From: Papillibacter sp.
GTDB taxonomy: Bacteria; Bacillota; Clostridia; Oscillospirales; Oscillospiraceae
DNA: 33,070 nt
Reading direction: 5' to 3'
NCBI GenBank assembly: GCA_012838125.1
Contig: DUPW01000064.1
Span: 1-33,070 of the forward strand
In this document: positions 16,080-23,559 of the stretch, one piece after another
Position numbering within the stretch: position 1 is the first letter of the stretch
Layout of the letters: every line of letters starts with the position of its first letter
Notes under the pieces: model-generated
Databases searched by the model: none
Told to the model about the DNA's origin: nothing
What the model saw: the letters and a program-made list of their open reading frames with translations, nothing else
Position numbers and translations under genes: made by a program

Positions 16080-16875
16080 AACGCGGCTGGACGCGCTTCT
16101 TTACCGGCGGGGCCTCTTTGAAAGCCGCGCCCGCGCCGCCGCAGCGGTGAAGGAAGGGCGCGTCAAAGTGGGCGGCATTGTGATGACAAAAGCCGGGGCC
16201 TTTGTGGAGGGTGACTGCGAAGTGGAAGTCACCCAAACAGAGGACTACGCCAGCCGCGGCGCCTTGAAACTGGAAAAAGCCCTTGACACGTTCAATATCT
16301 CGCCCCAAGGGCGCGTCTGTATCGACTGCGGCGCCTCCACAGGCGGGTTCACCGACTGCCTTCTGCGCCGGGGCGCCCAGAAAGTCTACGCCGTGGACGT
16401 TGGGTTCGGGCAGCTGATTGAAAGATTGCGCACGGATTCCCGCGTCGTGGTCATGGAGCGCACGAACGTTCGGGATTTAACGCCGGCGGACGTTCCGGAC
16501 AAGCCGTCCCTTGCGGTGATCGACGTGTCTTTTATCTCCCTGCGTCTTGTGCTGCCGCCCGTCCGGGCGCTTTTAGATGAGGGCGGCGAGGCGATATGCC
16601 TTATTAAGCCGCAGTTTGAGGCCGGACGCGAAAACGTGGGGAAAAAGGGTATCGTTAAAAGCCGTGCCGTGCATGAAAAGGTGCTGCGCCGGTGGATGGA
16701 CGACGCCTGCGGCGCCGGCTTTTCCGTGGCGGGGCTGACGTATTCACCCATCACAGGCTCGAACGGAAATATCGAATTTTTAGGATACTTAACGACTAAG
16801 GAGGCCGATGGGTTACCCATCCGGCCGGAAGAAGTCGTTTCGGCGGCCCATGCCGCCCTTGCCACGGCGCCGTAG
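16072..16875 (+). CDS. tlyA: TlyA family rRNA 2'-O-methyltransferase (S4 domain plus FtsJ fold)
   Basis: The 267-residue protein has an N-terminal S4 RNA-binding domain (RLDALLYRRGLFESRARA, VKVGG) followed by an FtsJ/RrmJ-type methyltransferase domain: SRGALKLEKAL, the SAM motif DCGASTGGFTDCLL, VIDVSFISL and IKPQFEAGRE. Mycobacterial TlyA 2'-O-methylates 16S and 23S rRNA cytidines; the clostridial proteins are assumed to do similar work and were once annotated as hemolysins. The start is ATG 16072 after GGAGG with six-base spacing, inside the end of dxs. Confidence 0.94.
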   Translation: MAKTRLDALLYRRGLFESRARAAAAVKEGRVKVGGIVMTKAGAFVEGDCEVEVTQTEDYASRGALKLEKALDTFNISPQGRVCIDCGASTGGFTDCLLRRGAQKVYAVDVGFGQLIERLRTDSRVVVMERTNVRDLTPADVPDKPSLAVIDVSFISLRLVLPPVRALLDEGGEAICLIKPQFEAGRENVGKKGIVKSRAVHEKVLRRWMDDACGAGFSVAGLTYSPITGSNGNIEFLGYLTTKEADGLPIRPEEVVSAAHAALATAP

Positions 16876-16923
16876 TATAAATCCATACTCCGCCGCACCA
16901 TCCGAAGGTTGAGAGGATAGGAC

Positions 16924-17793
16924 ATGAAACGTGTATTGCTCTGCACGAACGTCAGAAGAGACCCGGGCTACGCCCTCACCAAACAAGTGGCGCGCCTTAT
17001 TGAGGACGCGGCAGTGGAAGTTGCCGTCTGCCCACTGTTTGAGGAGGGGGCAGACGAGCCGGAGGAGCTGCCGGGGTATCAAATGATGCCGCTGGAGGCA
17101 GCGCTTCCCGGGACGTACCTTGCCGTGACCTTCGGGGGCGACGGGACGATTCTTTCCGTGGCCCGGGCGGCTGCCCCCTGGTCCGTGCCCATTCTGGGCG
17201 TCAACATGGGCAGCAAGGGCTTTATGAGCGATATTGAAATTGACGAAATTGAGCTGATTGAAAAGGCCGTGCGGGGGGAGTATCAGGAAGAGCGGCGCAT
17301 GCTGGCCGACGTATCCCTTCTGCGCGAGGGCAAGGCGATCTACACCGATTATGCCCTCAACGACGTCGTCGTGGGCGGCGTGACGAAGCTCATTGACCTG
17401 CGTATTTTCGGAGACGGGGATATCATCACCCGCTTTTTCGGTGACGGCGTCGTGGTGGCTACGCCCACGGGCTCAACGGCCTACTCTATGGCCGCCGGCG
17501 GCCCCATTGTGGAGCCCTGCGAGCAGGGCCTCATTATCACGCCGGTGTGCCCCCACGTTCTGGCGGCCCGCTCCTTCGTCCTCTCGGCGGACCGGCGGAT
17601 TACCATCGAGCTGGGGGATGAAAAACCCAATCCCGCCTATCTGGCAGTGGACGGCCGCGGCGCGGTGGAGCTGCAGCCTGGCGATGTGATTGAGGTGACG
17701 AGATCGAAAATGGGGGCAATCTTTGCCCACGTTGGTAAAAAAGGCTTCTACAGGAAAGTGAGCGAGAAGTTGGGTGAAAAATGTGAAAAATAA
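16924..17793 (+). CDS. nadK: NadK, NAD kinase
   Basis: NAD kinase phosphorylates NAD+ to NADP+. The 289-residue product shows the family signature GGDGT (71-75), NMGSKGFMSDIE (the usual N-x-G-x-x-G-F-L region), ALNDVVV, and the glycine-rich TPTGSTAYSMAAGGPIV. The ribosome site AGAGG lies about seven bases before the ATG. The gene overlaps argR by 11 bases, and lies in the usual tlyA-nadK-argR-recN order of Firmicutes. Confidence 0.96.
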   Translation: MKRVLLCTNVRRDPGYALTKQVARLIEDAAVEVAVCPLFEEGADEPEELPGYQMMPLEAALPGTYLAVTFGGDGTILSVARAAAPWSVPILGVNMGSKGFMSDIEIDEIELIEKAVRGEYQEERRMLADVSLLREGKAIYTDYALNDVVVGGVTKLIDLRIFGDGDIITRFFGDGVVVATPTGSTAYSMAAGGPIVEPCEQGLIITPVCPHVLAARSFVLSADRRITIELGDEKPNPAYLAVDGRGAVELQPGDVIEVTRSKMGAIFAHVGKKGFYRKVSEKLGEKCEK

Positions 17794-18232
17794 ACGCCAG
17801 AAAGCCATCTTAAAGATTATTCAGACGCAGGAAATCGAAACGCAAAATCAACTGATAGAGGCGCTCAACGCCGCCGGCGTCAAAAGCACGCAGGCGACGG
17901 TATCCCGGGACATCAAGGAGCTTCATCTCATTAAGGAGCTGACGCCTCAGGGGAAATACCGCTACGTGGTGGGGCAGAAGCAGGATGTGCAAAACTACGC
18001 AGCCCGCCTCAAGACGATTTTCAGAGAATCGGTGACCTCCTTCGTCAGCGCCCAGAACATCGTCGTCATCAAGACGCTACCGGGCCTTGCTTCGGCAGCC
18101 TGTAGCGCCATCGACTCCATGAACATCAAAAACCTCGCCGGCTCCATCGCCGGGGACGACACCGCCTTCCTCGCCATGACAGATTCCGCGGCGGCGGAGG
18201 CCTTTTGCTCGGAGATTGAGAGCATGCTCTAA
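17783..18232 (+). CDS. argR: ArgR/AhrC, arginine repressor
   Basis: ArgR is a hexameric arginine-sensing repressor of arginine biosynthesis and activator of catabolism. The N-terminal winged helix (ATVSRDIKELHLIK) and the C-terminal arginine-binding/oligomerisation domain (LPGLASAACSAID, then SIAGDDTAFLA) are intact. I chose the GTG at 17783, preceded by GGGTGA at five bases, because it gives MKNKRQKAILKII, the usual family N-terminus, and 149 residues, the Bacillus AhrC length. A GTG at 17774 would add three residues. The gene begins inside the 3' end of nadK. Confidence 0.95.
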   Translation: MKNKRQKAILKIIQTQEIETQNQLIEALNAAGVKSTQATVSRDIKELHLIKELTPQGKYRYVVGQKQDVQNYAARLKTIFRESVTSFVSAQNIVVIKTLPGLASAACSAIDSMNIKNLAGSIAGDDTAFLAMTDSAAAEAFCSEIESML

Positions 18233-18271
18233 AGGTGCGGTGCTCAAGTGCCGCGCCATGGGAGTGACGAT

Positions 18272-19972
18272 ATGATTAAACTTCTGCACATCGAGAATAT
18301 TGCCGTCGTTGAAAAGGCGGACATTGCCTTCCGGCCGGGCCTTAACGTCCTCACCGGCGAAACGGGTGCGGGCAAGTCCATCGTCATCGACGCCCTCACC
18401 GCCGTGACGGGCGGGCGCGTCTCCCGGGACCTGATTCGCACAGGTGCGGACAGAGCCGTCGTGACGGCGGTGTTCACCGGCGAGGCCGTCTCCGACTGGC
18501 TTTTGGAAAACGGCATCGAGCCGGACGAAGAGGGGAGCGTCTTTATTCAGCGCAGAATCGCGGGGGATGGAAAGTCCACCTGCCGCGTCAATGGGATGCC
18601 CGTTGCCGTAGGACAGCTGCGACAGCTAGGGGACCTCCTGCTGGACATCCACGGACAGAACGACGGGCGTAAACTCCTCGATGAGGGCCGCCACCGGGCG
18701 TATCTTGACCGTTTCGCCGGACTGGACGGGGCCCTTTCCGATTACGCCGCAGTGTTTACCGCCCTGCGGGACAAGCAGGCGGAAATCGACGCCCTCGTCA
18801 TGGACGAGGGGGAGAAGGCCCGCCGCATCGACACGCTGCAGTTCCAGCTTGAGGAGCTGGACAGGGCGGAGATTCGCCCCGGGGAGTACGAGGAAATATC
18901 CCAGCGGCGCGCCCTTATGAAAAACGCCGCCCGCCTGACGGAAGCCTTAGCGGGCGCTTTGGAAGCCCTCACGGGAAGCGACGACAGTTTCGGTGCCGCC
19001 TCCCTCTTGCGGGACGCAGGGGACATGGTGAGCGACGCGGAGGAGTATGCCGGAAGCCTTAACGGCGCGGGGGAGAAACTGCGCTCTCTCGCCTTTGACG
19101 CAGAGGACATCGCCGAGCAGATTCGTGACGTCCTGTTTTCCTTAGAATTTTCACCTGACGAGATGGACAGGCTTGACGCGCGGCTCGACCAGCTGCGCCG
19201 CCTGATGAAAAAATACGGCGACAGCGAAGAGGAACTCATTACATACCGGGAAAAAATCCGGGCAGAGCTGGAGACCATCGAAATGGCCTCCAGCCGTATC
19301 GAAAAACTCACCGCAGAACGGGAAAGCCTTCAAAAAACGGCATGGGAGAAGGCCAAAGCCCTCTCAGACCTGCGCCGTAAGGCCGCATTGCGCATGACGG
19401 AGCGTATCCGGGAGGAACTGTCTGCCCTGAGCATGCCGGGTGTGCAGTTTGAGGTGCAGTTTTCGCCCGTCCGCGCCGATGGGGGCCTGAGCGCCTTCGG
19501 CTGCGACGAAGTGCGGTTTCTTATGTCCGCCAACGCCGGCGAGGCGCCGGGTCGCATCAGCCAGATTGCCTCGGGGGGCGAACTCTCCCGCATCATGCTG
19601 GCCCTTAAAAACGTCCTCAGCGAAAACGAGGACATCGACACCCTCGTGTTCGACGAAGTGGACGCCGGCGTCTCTGGCATCGCCGCCCAGCGGGTGGCGG
19701 AAAAGCTTGCCACCCTCTCAGCGCACCGACAAGTGCTGTGTGTGACGCACCTGCCCCAGATTGCCGCCATGGCAGACACCCATTTTGAAATCAAAAAGGA
19801 GACGAAGAGCGGCAGGACGTACACCTCCGTCACGCTGCTGGATGAGGAAGGCCGCCGACGGGAGCTGGCGCGCCTCATTGGCGGCGAAAACGTTACGCCT
19901 ACGACACTCCTATCAGCCGGCGAGCAGTTAGACGCCGCCGGCGCCTTTAAGGCCGCGCTCAAAACGAAATAG
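18272..19972 (+). CDS. recN: RecN, DNA double-strand break repair ATPase
   Basis: RecN is an SMC-like ATPase that gathers broken DNA ends early in recombination repair. The 566-residue protein has Walker A at 29-36 (GETGAGKS), a central coiled-coil region rich in Glu, Arg and Leu, the ABC signature SGGELSRIMLALK and Walker B VFDEVDAGVSG, followed by CVTHLPQIAAMAD. The start is ATG 18272, seven bases after GGGAG; the frame is open 24 bases upstream without better support. It ends the conserved operon and is followed by a strong terminator. In many Clostridia spoIVB and spo0A come next; they do not here. Confidence 0.96.
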   Translation: MIKLLHIENIAVVEKADIAFRPGLNVLTGETGAGKSIVIDALTAVTGGRVSRDLIRTGADRAVVTAVFTGEAVSDWLLENGIEPDEEGSVFIQRRIAGDGKSTCRVNGMPVAVGQLRQLGDLLLDIHGQNDGRKLLDEGRHRAYLDRFAGLDGALSDYAAVFTALRDKQAEIDALVMDEGEKARRIDTLQFQLEELDRAEIRPGEYEEISQRRALMKNAARLTEALAGALEALTGSDDSFGAASLLRDAGDMVSDAEEYAGSLNGAGEKLRSLAFDAEDIAEQIRDVLFSLEFSPDEMDRLDARLDQLRRLMKKYGDSEEELITYREKIRAELETIEMASSRIEKLTAERESLQKTAWEKAKALSDLRRKAALRMTERIREELSALSMPGVQFEVQFSPVRADGGLSAFGCDEVRFLMSANAGEAPGRISQIASGGELSRIMLALKNVLSENEDIDTLVFDEVDAGVSGIAAQRVAEKLATLSAHRQVLCVTHLPQIAAMADTHFEIKKETKSGRTYTSVTLLDEEGRRRELARLIGGENVTPTTLLSAGEQLDAAGAFKAALKTK

Positions 19973-19982
19973 AAGTTTACAT

Positions 19983-20012
19983 AAAAGCCGCATGGTTTAG
20001 CCTGCGGCTTTT
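19983..20012 (+). terminator. Intrinsic terminator after recN
   Basis: AAAAGCCGCA (19983-19992) pairs perfectly with TGCGGCTTTT (20003-20012) around a ten-base loop. It starts ten bases after the recN stop and, being A-rich on the left and T-rich on the right, could work in both directions. Confidence 0.85.
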
Positions 20013-20033
20013 GTGATTTCTGCGGCAAGATTC

Positions 20034-20062
20034 TGTACAGGGTCTACGGAATACTGTATAAT
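20034..20062 (+). promoter_or_regulatory. Candidate promoter for the cupin gene
   Basis: TGTACA (20034-20039) and a perfect TATAAT (20057-20062) are 17 bases apart, about 95 bases before the cupin start. The intervening leader contains an imperfect GC-rich hairpin (about 20106-20133). Confidence 0.45.
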
Positions 20063-20157
20063 CAATCCAGAAAGAATGAGACGGACGGGGCCGATCCCGC
20101 CCGACGGCGCCGCTTCGCTCAAAGCGCCGCCGAAATGCCATGAAAGGATTGGATTGA

Positions 20158-20703
20158 ATGAGCCGCAAATACGAAAAACTCGTGTACAAGTTCCAGCCCG
20201 AGTACAACGAAGCCGCCGCCGACGGTGTGGGGACGGATTTCGTCTACTCCCCCCAGGCCTATTTCCGCGGCGCCTCCCAGATTCCCGGTTCAAAGTACAA
20301 CGTGGGGTTCCAAATCTTCGTCAAACCCTTTTTCCTCGACAGGATTCCCCACCGCCACCCCGTGGACGAATACCTGATATTCCTCGGCGGCACCTTCCCG
20401 AATCTGTTCGACTTTGATGCGGAGATTTCTCTCTGCATCGGTGAGGAGATGGAGGAGTACATTATCACGGAGCCCACCATCGTCCGCATCCCCGCCGGCG
20501 TTCAGCACTGCCCCCTCAACTTCAAACGCATCGACAAGCCCGTGTTCTTCCAGGCGGCTCTGATGCAGGGGATGTTCGGCGGTGTGTACGGGGAGGGGAT
20601 GGAGCTCTACTACAACGGCCCCGGTCAGTGCGTGTTTGATAAAAACAAGAAGTGTGACGCCTGCCGCGCCTGCCTCGATGACGATTGGAATACCCGCAAA
20701 TAA
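20158..20703 (+). CDS. Cupin-fold protein with a Cys-rich C-terminal tail, function unknown
   Basis: The 181-residue protein contains a cupin-like metal site: His65, His67 and Glu71 in IPHRHPVDEYLIFLGG, and His117 in IPAGVQHCPLNF, the classical two-motif arrangement of 3-His-1-Glu sites. The C-terminus carries Cys158 and the close-packed Cys166-x2-Cys169-x2-Cys172 (CDACRACLDDDW), which could bind a second metal or an Fe-S cluster. No signal peptide is seen. Cupins include dioxygenases, isomerases, decarboxylases and sensors; in an anaerobe an oxygenase is unlikely. It is transcribed alone, between recN and a convergent redox operon, and ends at a shared bidirectional terminator. Its ribosome site is AAAGGAT, about nine bases before the ATG. 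Confidence 0.78.
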   Translation: MSRKYEKLVYKFQPEYNEAAADGVGTDFVYSPQAYFRGASQIPGSKYNVGFQIFVKPFFLDRIPHRHPVDEYLIFLGGTFPNLFDFDAEISLCIGEEMEEYIITEPTIVRIPAGVQHCPLNFKRIDKPVFFQAALMQGMFGGVYGEGMELYYNGPGQCVFDKNKKCDACRACLDDDWNTRK

Positions 20704-20851
20704 CGTACATAACAAGTGGCGCCTGAAAAGGGCGAGCGATGGGATTATCTAAGATGATTTCCTATCGTACTGCTGTCATGCTTGTAACGGATAAACGAAG
20801 CTCTTAGTTGTAAGAGCGCCGGATACGGCAGGAAATCACCCATTTAATAAG

Positions 20852-20888
20852 AAAACCCGCTACACAATCATTGTGCAGCGGGTTTTTT
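20852..20888. terminator. Bidirectional terminator between cupin and flavoprotein genes
   Basis: AAAACCCGCT (20852-20861) pairs with AGCGGGTTTT (20877-20886); the interior CACAAT/ATTGTG extends the stem almost to the tip. T6 follows on the plus strand and TTTTCTTATT on the minus strand, so it can end both converging transcripts. The 148 bases between the cupin stop and this element hold no visible gene. Confidence 0.88.
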
Positions 20889-20900
20889 ATCGCTGTTTGC

Positions 20901-22361
20901 TTATTCATCCAAGCTGTCAATATAGTCTGACATGGCAAAACCGGCCAGCCTGCCTGAATTGACGGCAAAGCCCATGGTGTTCCCGGGCAACATAAAGTTA
21001 TAGCTATCCCCGTAGATTGTATTGGCGTCGGTCCCGGCGCTGTACAGTCCGGGGATGCTTTTATGCTCACTATCCAGCACTTCACAGCGCTTATTGATGC
21101 GCACTCCGCCAAGGGTGCCGTAGGCCCCGAGATAGAGTTTTCCTGCGTAGTATTTTCCCTTTCCCGTGATGGGCCGCAGGTACTTGCTCTTTTTGAAGAA
21201 CTTGCTGTCGACACCGCAGGCGCACATATCGTTGTATTCCTCGAGGGTATCCTCGAGTTTTTCGCAGTTGATGCCAAGTTTTTCAGCCAGTTCCTCCACG
21301 GTATCCGCAACGAAAAATGCGTCCTCTCCGGCTTTGAGCGCCTGCTCTGCGGCACTGTCAAACCCGTCGAGCCGGGAATCGGGGTGAACGAGGCTGACAC
21401 AATCCACTCCGTTTCTTTTATAGTGCCTGATTATTCCGCCGTCAAAAAGGACGTAAGCATAGCGGCCGGGCTGCAGACCGATGGCGTTGCCCAGAAATGT
21501 GCCGTTGTTCATGTACTCTTCATTCATAAAACGGTCGCCAAGTTGATTGATGAGCAAGTTTGGCTGGAACATCGCAATGCTCAGTGTTCTCAGTTCCTCC
21601 GGCAAGGTGACCATCTGGATGACTTCAACATTCAGGCCGTACTTCTGCGCGCCGACTTTCCACATCATCCGAAGGCCGTCCCCATCCACACCGGGCACCT
21701 GAATGGAGAAGAAATCCTGCCCCTGAATCAGACCGAACTCCTCTTTAATCATCTCGGGATTGTTCCCGAAGCCGCCGGTGCACACGCAAACAGCCTTGCA
21801 GTGCGCCTCGATTTTCTCTCCGGCGGCACTTATGGCCGTGACGCCGCAGACCCTGTTGTCTTCAAAAATCAGGTCGGTTGCCGGCGTCTCATAGTAGATG
21901 TCTACGCCGAGGTCTGTTGCCCTGTTCGTCATGGCCTTAATCATGGAACTGGCCGCCCGGGGGCCGATTACGCCGTTTTCGGGTTTCACGATATGCCACG
22001 TGGCGGCGGATTCGCGGAAGTAGCGATACGCCCCGGCAAACTCAACGCCCATCTCCTCCAGCCAGAGGATGGTATCCGCCGACAGGCTGAAATAAGCCTG
22101 CACCAATTCCGCGTCCACACGGAAATGGGTGTAGTTCATGTGGATATCCAGTGCCTCTTCAACGGTGATTTCGTCAAAGGTCCTTTTCTGCACGTGGGTA
22201 TCAATTCCCAAAAGCCCCATACCCATATTTGCGGCGCCGCCCGCCGTGTTCATCTTCTCAAATACAATGGTCTTTTTCCCGTTTTCTGCGGAAGTTATGG
22301 CCGCGGCCAGACCGGAAGGACCGGCAGCCACGACGACGACGTCAGCGTACAGTTTTTTCAT
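20901..22361 (-). CDS. FAD-dependent oxidoreductase of the fumarate reductase flavoprotein family
   Basis: The 486-residue cytoplasmic protein is an FAD_binding_2 flavoprotein. It begins with a Rossmann motif (VVVVAAGPSGLAAAI, residues 8-22), then the EKMNTAGGAANMG loop, a substrate-domain region, and the C-terminal GTLGGVRINKRCEVLDSE and IPGLYSAGTDANTIYGDSYNF-type ending that closes the FAD site. The first glycine of the usual GxGxxG is Ala12. Relatives reduce fumarate, urocanate, cinnamates or steroid enones. There is no covalent-flavin FMN domain and no secretion signal. It is the last gene of a four-gene operon whose upstream members look like an NAD(P)H-to-Fe-S electron chain, so it could be the terminal reductase or a dehydrogenase of that pathway. 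The substrate is unknown. Confidence 0.88.
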   Translation of the reverse strand: MKKLYADVVVVAAGPSGLAAAITSAENGKKTIVFEKMNTAGGAANMGMGLLGIDTHVQKRTFDEITVEEALDIHMNYTHFRVDAELVQAYFSLSADTILWLEEMGVEFAGAYRYFRESAATWHIVKPENGVIGPRAASSMIKAMTNRATDLGVDIYYETPATDLIFEDNRVCGVTAISAAGEKIEAHCKAVCVCTGGFGNNPEMIKEEFGLIQGQDFFSIQVPGVDGDGLRMMWKVGAQKYGLNVEVIQMVTLPEELRTLSIAMFQPNLLINQLGDRFMNEEYMNNGTFLGNAIGLQPGRYAYVLFDGGIIRHYKRNGVDCVSLVHPDSRLDGFDSAAEQALKAGEDAFFVADTVEELAEKLGINCEKLEDTLEEYNDMCACGVDSKFFKKSKYLRPITGKGKYYAGKLYLGAYGTLGGVRINKRCEVLDSEHKSIPGLYSAGTDANTIYGDSYNFMLPGNTMGFAVNSGRLAGFAMSDYIDSLDE

Positions 22362-22389
22362 TACCCATCAGCTCCGTTTATTCTTAAAC

Positions 22390-23559
22390 TTATCTGCGGA
22401 ACCGGCCGACTTTCGTAAGCCGTTCCGGCAGCTTTGGTTTTCTGTTTTGCGTTCGGACAACCGCCCCTTCAGGGCAAACCTCGGCGCATTTTCCGCATTT
22501 GGTGCAGGAGAGATCGTCAATCATAGAAATGTATCCGGGCCTCCCTTCAATGCAGTCTTCAGGGCACGCGTCGATACAGCCGCCGCAGCCCGTGCATTTC
22601 ACGGGGTTTACATAAAACGTCGTAAAGGCCATGCATCGGCCGGCTGGGCATCTCTTTCCCCGGATGTGGGTCTCCAGCTCATCTTTGAAATTTGTAAGGG
22701 CGGTGAGTACGGACAGTGCCGCCTGTTTTCCAACCGAACAAAGGGCCGCGTCTTTCAAAGCCCCTCCGATTTCATCGGCTAACGCCAGTTCAGAGGGCGC
22801 CGATTTCCCTGCCGAGATGGCACACATTATCTCGGCAAATTGGAAAAGCCCTTCGCGGCACAATGTGCATTTCCCGCAGCACTTCCGCCTTAATGCGCTT
22901 ATCTGCTCACTGGCGGTCTGGACGATGCACGCATCGCCTCCAATGATCGCTATCGCTCCGCCGGCGCGAAAAAAGTCAGGCCGGACAGGCTCTCTTAATA
23001 CCTCTGGCGTGAAAAACTCTGCGCCAATCCGAAGGGCTTTAACGTTCTCCGTGGGCAAAAATGAATCCAGTGTTTCGCCAAACGCAATGTCTCGGAGTTC
23101 CCCGCCGATTGCCGCCAGAGTTTTTTGCGGCTTTCCAACGATGAGGTCAGACAGGGCCGCCAGCGTCGCCCAATGCAGAAGCAAATCGTTTTTATGGGCG
23201 CGGACATCGAGAAAATCCCGCACCGCTACGGCGATATCCGCCTTCGCCGCCGCGTCCCGAAGCGCCGCGAAACCCTCTTCCCGGGGTAAAACAAGCAGGG
23301 CCTCAGAGGCACCGCATACTTTTTTCGCGGCGATGAGTCCTGCTATGAGGCCATGGGGATTTCGCTTCGTGAGCTGTTCAAAGACCCCGTCCGTATCGGC
23401 GTTAAACAGGGCGCCAATCACCGTGTCATATCGCCGATTCAGTACGCTCGTGAGCGTATCGGCGCTCCCATACAGATAAGCGGCGGAGACTTTATTACGC
23501 AGCTCGTCCGCCGTCAGAGAAAGGGCGTAGCCCAGTGCTGTTTTATTGTCACTTAGCAT
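22390..23559 (-). CDS. NuoF-like Fe-S protein with 2x[4Fe-4S] ferredoxin tail, apparently lacking the NADH/FMN site
   Basis: The 389-residue product resembles the back half of NuoF/HydB. It has the NuoF [4Fe-4S] pattern Cys228-x2-Cys231-x2-Cys234 with Cys274 (KCCGKCTLCREG, ALCSVGK), then a two-cluster ferredoxin domain: Cys322/325/328/332 (CTGCGGCIDACP) and Cys352/355/358/362 (CTKCGKCAEVCP). The N-terminal 200 residues keep scattered NuoF-like stretches, but the glycine-rich GRGGAGFP-type loop for FMN and NADH is not present. It may have become an electron-wire subunit. The start is ATG 23559, nine bases after AAGGAGG, overlapping the upstream gene by 11 bases; longer in-frame starts lie inside that gene. 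It lies 28 bases upstream of the flavoprotein gene. Confidence 0.85.
   Translation of the reverse strand: MLSDNKTALGYALSLTADELRNKVSAAYLYGSADTLTSVLNRRYDTVIGALFNADTDGVFEQLTKRNPHGLIAGLIAAKKVCGASEALLVLPREEGFAALRDAAAKADIAVAVRDFLDVRAHKNDLLLHWATLAALSDLIVGKPQKTLAAIGGELRDIAFGETLDSFLPTENVKALRIGAEFFTPEVLREPVRPDFFRAGGAIAIIGGDACIVQTASEQISALRRKCCGKCTLCREGLFQFAEIMCAISAGKSAPSELALADEIGGALKDAALCSVGKQAALSVLTALTNFKDELETHIRGKRCPAGRCMAFTTFYVNPVKCTGCGGCIDACPEDCIEGRPGYISMIDDLSCTKCGKCAEVCPEGAVVRTQNRKPKLPERLTKVGRFRR

Noticed and set aside
21063-22418. 451-codon open frame on the plus strand opposite the FAD reductase
   Set aside because: The translation has no recognisable family features and mirrors a well supported flavoprotein on the minus strand; GC-rich codon bias leaves antisense frames open.
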